DNA of 64,000 nucleotides from Epinephelus fuscoguttatus (lineage: Eukaryota > Chordata > Actinopteri > Perciformes > Serranidae): positions 28,624,543 to 28,688,542 of the forward strand of contig NC_064754.1 in the NCBI RefSeq assembly GCF_011397635.1, in the 5' to 3' direction. Numbering within the stretch: position 1 is the first letter of the stretch; each line of letters begins with the position of its first letter. The notes under the pieces are model-generated. The model was given only the letters and a program-made list of their open reading frames with translations. It was not told the DNA's origin and made no database searches. Shown piece by piece: positions 61,701-64,000 of this stretch. Position numbers and translations under genes: made by a program.

Positions 61701-63972
61701 GGAATATTTCTCATTCTGTCCTTGATTTTATTACCAGACTTCGGGAATTTTTCCCCCTCTTTGATTATGAGGCCAACTATCTTCAAAAGTATGAGGTCCT
61801 CAGAAATTTCGTCCTCCGTTTCCTGTCACAGCCACACTCAGGTACTCTCTGCACAATCTGAATATCTTTAAAACATTAATATGAAAAAATATGTTGGCAT
61901 TTACTGATATCTCTTTATGCTCCTGACTCGGTCCAGGTCCAGGCTGTGTGTCTTTCTCCAACAACAGCGCAGAGTGGCTCATGAAGAATCTGGGTCCATT
62001 TTCACAGTTTCTGTCCCTCCAAGAAGTGCTTCAGCTCAACCCCAACTTTAACCCTGTAAGATTCAGTTACTGCTGACATCAGTTATGTAATTTTTTCTCA
62101 GCAGAGGTAAACATTTTTTTTTGTTCCCTTCCCACCTTGCAGCTAGAGGTCCTACAACTTCTGACTCCAGAGCAGACTGCAGAGCTGCTCGTATTGAATT
62201 ATCCTAACTCTCCAGAGAAAGACGTCATAATAGATATGATCTTTGATCACCTGACTAACTCTCCTGATGAGATGAACCTTCAGTACTTCCTACTTGCCCT
62301 CTGGGCAATCCACAACCAGGTACAAAGATGAGCTCTCTTTATTCAGATTGACACTTTGCACTGCTTGTTGAAGGTAATAATCTTTGTTTGTTGTATGTTG
62401 TATCTGAAGGGAAACCTTTCCTGCTCATCATACAAAACACTGTGAGTTCATATATATATATTTATGTTTTTTTTAAAGTGATTATTCATAAATAATGCTA
62501 TGAAACATAAGATAATGATGTTAATCCCACATGCTGCTGTTCTAGGATTACCAGAATGGATTTGATTATGCCTACAGTTTCTCTTCAAACAGCATCAATC
62601 ATTGCATACACTAAGATGGAGTTATCCAAATACATACCACCAGGTGAGAAGCACAGTCCATAGAATATTGTTAACATCTAGAATATAACAATAATATAAG
62701 ACTTTTACCTTGAGTAGCTTTAAATTGGAAACCATCACTGAGATTTGATTTTGTGGCTGCACCATTTAATCAAATGGACATATTCTCATCTTAGGCATTC
62801 AAGATGGTAATGATTTAAAGGAGCAGTGTGTAAGATTTAGGGGGATTTTGTGGCTGCTAGCAGTGAGGATTGCTGATTACAACCAGCTGGAAAATGCCGG
62901 AACTTAAATTAGGAGACGAATTATCAACAGGAGTCTCCTCCTTTTCAAAACAGACAATGTGATTAAAACATTTAATAAAGCAGTTTCACGTTACAAATCA
63001 GTGTTTCTCCTACCCTGTTCTGCACATCACAAACAAGCAGCTTGTCCAGTACCTGCTGATGTGTGCTCGCTTATATTCTCTAATAACTTAAGAGGAGCAA
63101 TATTATTCGCAGAGGTCTCTTCCTCATCAAAACGTTGGACCCGGTGATTTTAACTGGTAAAAACACTGAATAAGGCAGTTTCACGTTAAAAATGAGTGCC
63201 TTTCCGTACTCTCGTGATAGAGGAGCTGATAGTGGCCAATGTAAAAATGCATATGGCTGTATCTAAATGGCTCATTCTAAGGTAATGAAAACACGATTTT
63301 TATTTTGAGGTGATTATACGCTAAAGAAAACTTTTTATCATATTATATTCCACCTCTGCCAATATATTCCCCTTAGTCCTACACACTGTACTTTTAAATA
63401 CCCTTTAATATCTCGTGGCTATATAGTCATAGTAACAGTTAAAAATCTATCTATACAGTTCAGCCATTAAAGTCTTCATCAGTGCCCTTAAAGCCTGATG
63501 AGAGCCTTATTAGCTGAAACATCTAGGCATATTTTTAACTGCTGTTTCTACTTAACAACCATGAGATATTTAAGCCTTTTTAAATAATTACCCTCTTGAG
63601 TGCCTCAGATTTCTGCAAAAAAAAAAAGTTTATTAATAAAAACACCAGTGGAAAAACATGTCTGCTGAGAATAAAATGAAGTTAACAGCTGATTCCTGTG
63701 GATTCCTCACATATAGAGAGGAGCAAGACTTAAATGGAGAGTATGGTATTGTAGCAGTGACTGAGTGATAAATAAAGGAGACAGCAATTCCTTAAAGCAG
63801 CTATAATCTGTATTTTTTGTATCCAAGTTATTTTTATCTTACCGGAACATGTTGTTGTTATAATCAGGATGTAAACTTATTGTTGAAATGAGCATTTTAA
63901 TCATTTCTAAGCTATACCATGAACTCATATGCATTTAATTTTGTTTTAGGTTGCATCATATACAGCGGAGAG
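40457..63972 (+). CDS. Large secreted modular repeat protein, 3' end beyond window (30 exons traced)
   Basis: Not recognised with confidence. Exons join in phase to 1125 codons: 40457-40508, 44621-44639, 44772-44820, 49071-49193, 49586-49785, 49865-49968, 50872-50984, 51160-51546, 52599-52673, 52824-53065, 55054-55138, 55295-55438, 56674-56876, 56969-57063, 58138-58256, 58364-58540, 58633-58664, 59267-59364, 59552-59574, 59688-59709, 59798-59825, 59922-60000, 60121-60267, 61191-61396, 61738-61841, 61937-62055, 62143-62319, 62410-62441, 62546-62643, 63950-63972. The start encodes a signal peptide (MRSRGLFLLVYLLGSWFG). Repeated modules carry CLSTKTFSC-type cysteine pairs, an AEWL-KN-G-F block and LEVLHLLTPEQKAELLLLP-type helices, with many N-x-S/T sites. 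Exon lengths recur between modules. No transmembrane segment is seen in the visible part. A distant likeness to mesothelin/stereocilin-type helical repeat proteins is possible but unproven. An AG acceptor just before the start exon implies an upstream untranslated exon. Confidence 0.85.
40588..41084. mobile_element. TTAA-flanked MITE
   Basis: The left end TTAAGGGACAGTTCACCCCC and the inverted right end TTAAAGGGACAATTCATCCC are close inverted repeats. TTAA lies at both borders (40588-40591 and 41081-41084). The interior is non-coding. Confidence 0.75.
42053..43305. mobile_element. Non-autonomous hAT-like element
   Basis: The left end GGGGATGCACAATATTGAT and the inverted right end AGGGGTGCACAATAACATC are imperfect inverted repeats. 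Subterminal ATATCGGC / GCCAATATCC motifs are typical of such elements. No clean 8-bp target duplication was found, and no transposase is present. Confidence 0.55.
46095..46379. mobile_element. hAT MITE with perfect 8-bp TSD
   Basis: The left end CAGGGGTAGGCAACCT and the inverted right end CAGGGGTCAGCAACCT match closely. Identical GTTTAAGT copies flank it (46087-46094 and 46380-46387). It is 285 bp long with no coding capacity. Confidence 0.92.
47678..48273. mobile_element. Long foldback element with a LINE/SINE-type tail in its loop
   Basis: The arms 47678-47818 and 48147-48273 are imperfect reverse complements of about 130 bp; shared text includes CATGGCAATATAGATTAAAA. The loop contains GTAAAGCGTCTTTGAGTATC, then GCGCTATATAAAACCAATTT and an ATT-repeat tail, the usual 3' end of a fish retroposon. 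A retroposon therefore sits between the arms. Confidence 0.75.
49586..51546 (+). repeat. Protein module A (exons 5-8)
   Basis: Exons of 200, 104, 113 and 387 nt encode CLSTKTFSCRTYQTM, then SEEWLMRNFGAFRVM, then LEVLHLLTPEQKAELLLLP. These correspond in order to modules B and C. The fourth exon has the same start as the 177-nt exons of the other modules but is extended by a coding minisatellite. Confidence 0.8.
51301..51462 (+). repeat. Coding 27-bp minisatellite, six units
   Basis: Six in-frame 27-bp units encode a nine-residue repeat of the form T-P-G-G-G-Y-N-L-T, with variants S-P-G-G-D-Y-N-W-T and T-P-G-R-G-H-H-L-T, at about residues 268-321. Four units keep N-W-T or N-L-T, potential N-glycosylation sites. 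The unit length is a multiple of three, so copy-number change would keep frame. Confidence 0.95.
52679..52741. repeat. (CT)n(CA)n microsatellite
   Basis: The compound repeat begins 6 nt after the end of the 52599-52673 exon, directly following the GTACTAT donor. Confidence 0.95.
53180..54120. repeat. Dispersed repeat family copy in intron 10
   Basis: Text such as GAGGCAACACAGTAGCAGAATC, followed by CTTGGTTCATATTTGATAAG and ending near TATCTCTTTAAAGC, matches copies near 48.4-48.8 kb and 21.2 kb in the same order. No coding content. Confidence 0.6.
55921..56605. mobile_element. Second TA-flanked TIR element (same family as 15770-18078)
   Basis: The left end GGGAAGACCGGGGTTGGTTG and the inverted right end GGGGAGACTGGGGCTGGTTG match, with TA on both flanks. 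It is 685 bp long, shorter than the copy at 15770-18078. It lies in the intron before exon 56674-56876 of the modular gene. Confidence 0.75.
56674..59574 (+). repeat. Protein module B (exons 13-19)
   Basis: Exon lengths 203, 95, 119, 177, 32, 98 and 23 nt encode the CLSTKNFSC pair, SAEWLTKNFGVFSRV, LEVLHLLSPRQIAEMLLLP, a short NCSVYN exon and a helical exon. Module C repeats 119-177-32-98-23 exactly. Confidence 0.88.
58939..59100 (+). mobile_element. tRNA-derived SINE
   Basis: The head shows a tRNA-like A box (TAGCTCACTGGGTAGAG) and B box (GGGTTTAAGTC), followed by CTGGCTTTGGCCC and an A-rich tail with CAAAAAAATGGC. It is a teleost tRNA-related SINE on the plus strand, in the intron between exons 58633-58664 and 59267-59364. 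Confidence 0.8.
60303..60738. mobile_element. TTAA-flanked MITE
   Basis: The left end TTAAAGCTATAGTGCGTAAC and the inverted right end TTAAAGCTGTAGTGCGTAAC differ at one position. TTAA lies at both borders. Chance frames on both strands cross it and are not genes. It sits in the intron after exon 60121-60267. Confidence 0.88.
61191..63972 (+). repeat. Protein module C (exons 24-30)
   Basis: Exon lengths 206, 104, 119, 177, 32, 98 and 23 nt encode CLSSRNLSCYAYQQ, SAEWLMKNLGPFSQF, LEVLQLLTPEQTAELLVL, an NLSCSSY exon and ITRMDLIMPTVSLQTAS. It follows module B closely. The next module exons lie beyond the window. Confidence 0.88.
62814..63396. mobile_element. TTAA-type TIR element
   Basis: The left end TTTAAAGGAGCAGTGTGTAAG and the inverted right end TTTAAAAGTACAGTGTGTAGG are inverted repeats bounded by TTTAAA. 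The interior contains two similar blocks, shared with the degenerate copy at 36590-37260. Its termini resemble those at 30691-31766. It lies in the last visible intron of the modular gene. Confidence 0.75.
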
Positions 63973-64000
63973 GTAACTGAATTTGATTTCTGTATATTGT

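Overview
The window is vertebrate nuclear DNA, most probably from a teleost fish. The genes are intron-rich with GT/AG splice sites. They sit among many short TIR elements, non-LTR retrotransposon tails, foldback repeats and dinucleotide microsatellites. The species cannot be named from the sequence.

The left third (2482-15361, minus strand) is a complete 16-exon GGA-family gene. It assembles into a 612-residue VHS-GAT-hinge-GAE protein closest to GGA2, a clathrin adaptor of the trans-Golgi network. Its introns hold an intact tRNA-Leu(CAG) gene on the same strand, a half tRNA-Gln relic abutting a tandem duplication, several non-autonomous hAT elements with target-site duplications, and one hAT element that keeps a BED zinc-finger remnant.

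From 15.4 to 29.2 kb the DNA is mostly repeats around a decayed minus-strand kelch-like gene (KLHL10 family, 18703-23136). That gene carries frameshifts, a premature stop, an internal BACK deletion and no recognisable first BTB exon. A 2.3-kb TA-flanked TIR element lies on its 3' side. Two opposed LINE 3' ends lie on its 5' side.

At 29221-32560 (plus strand) a three-exon piggyBac transposase-derived gene has an intact 563-codon reading frame. The first of the three catalytic Asp residues is replaced by Cys, which suggests domestication or a recently inactivated copy.

From 40457 to the right edge (plus strand) runs a secreted, glycosylated, cysteine-containing repeat protein. Thirty coding exons were traced, 1125 codons, all joining in phase, and the gene continues past the window. 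It is built from repeated modules whose exon lengths recur exactly (119, 177, 32, 98, 23 nt), and one coding exon contains a 27-bp minisatellite. I do not recognise this protein with confidence, and it is the best candidate here for something poorly described. Its introns hold many TTAA-flanked, TA-flanked and hAT MITEs and a tRNA-derived SINE.
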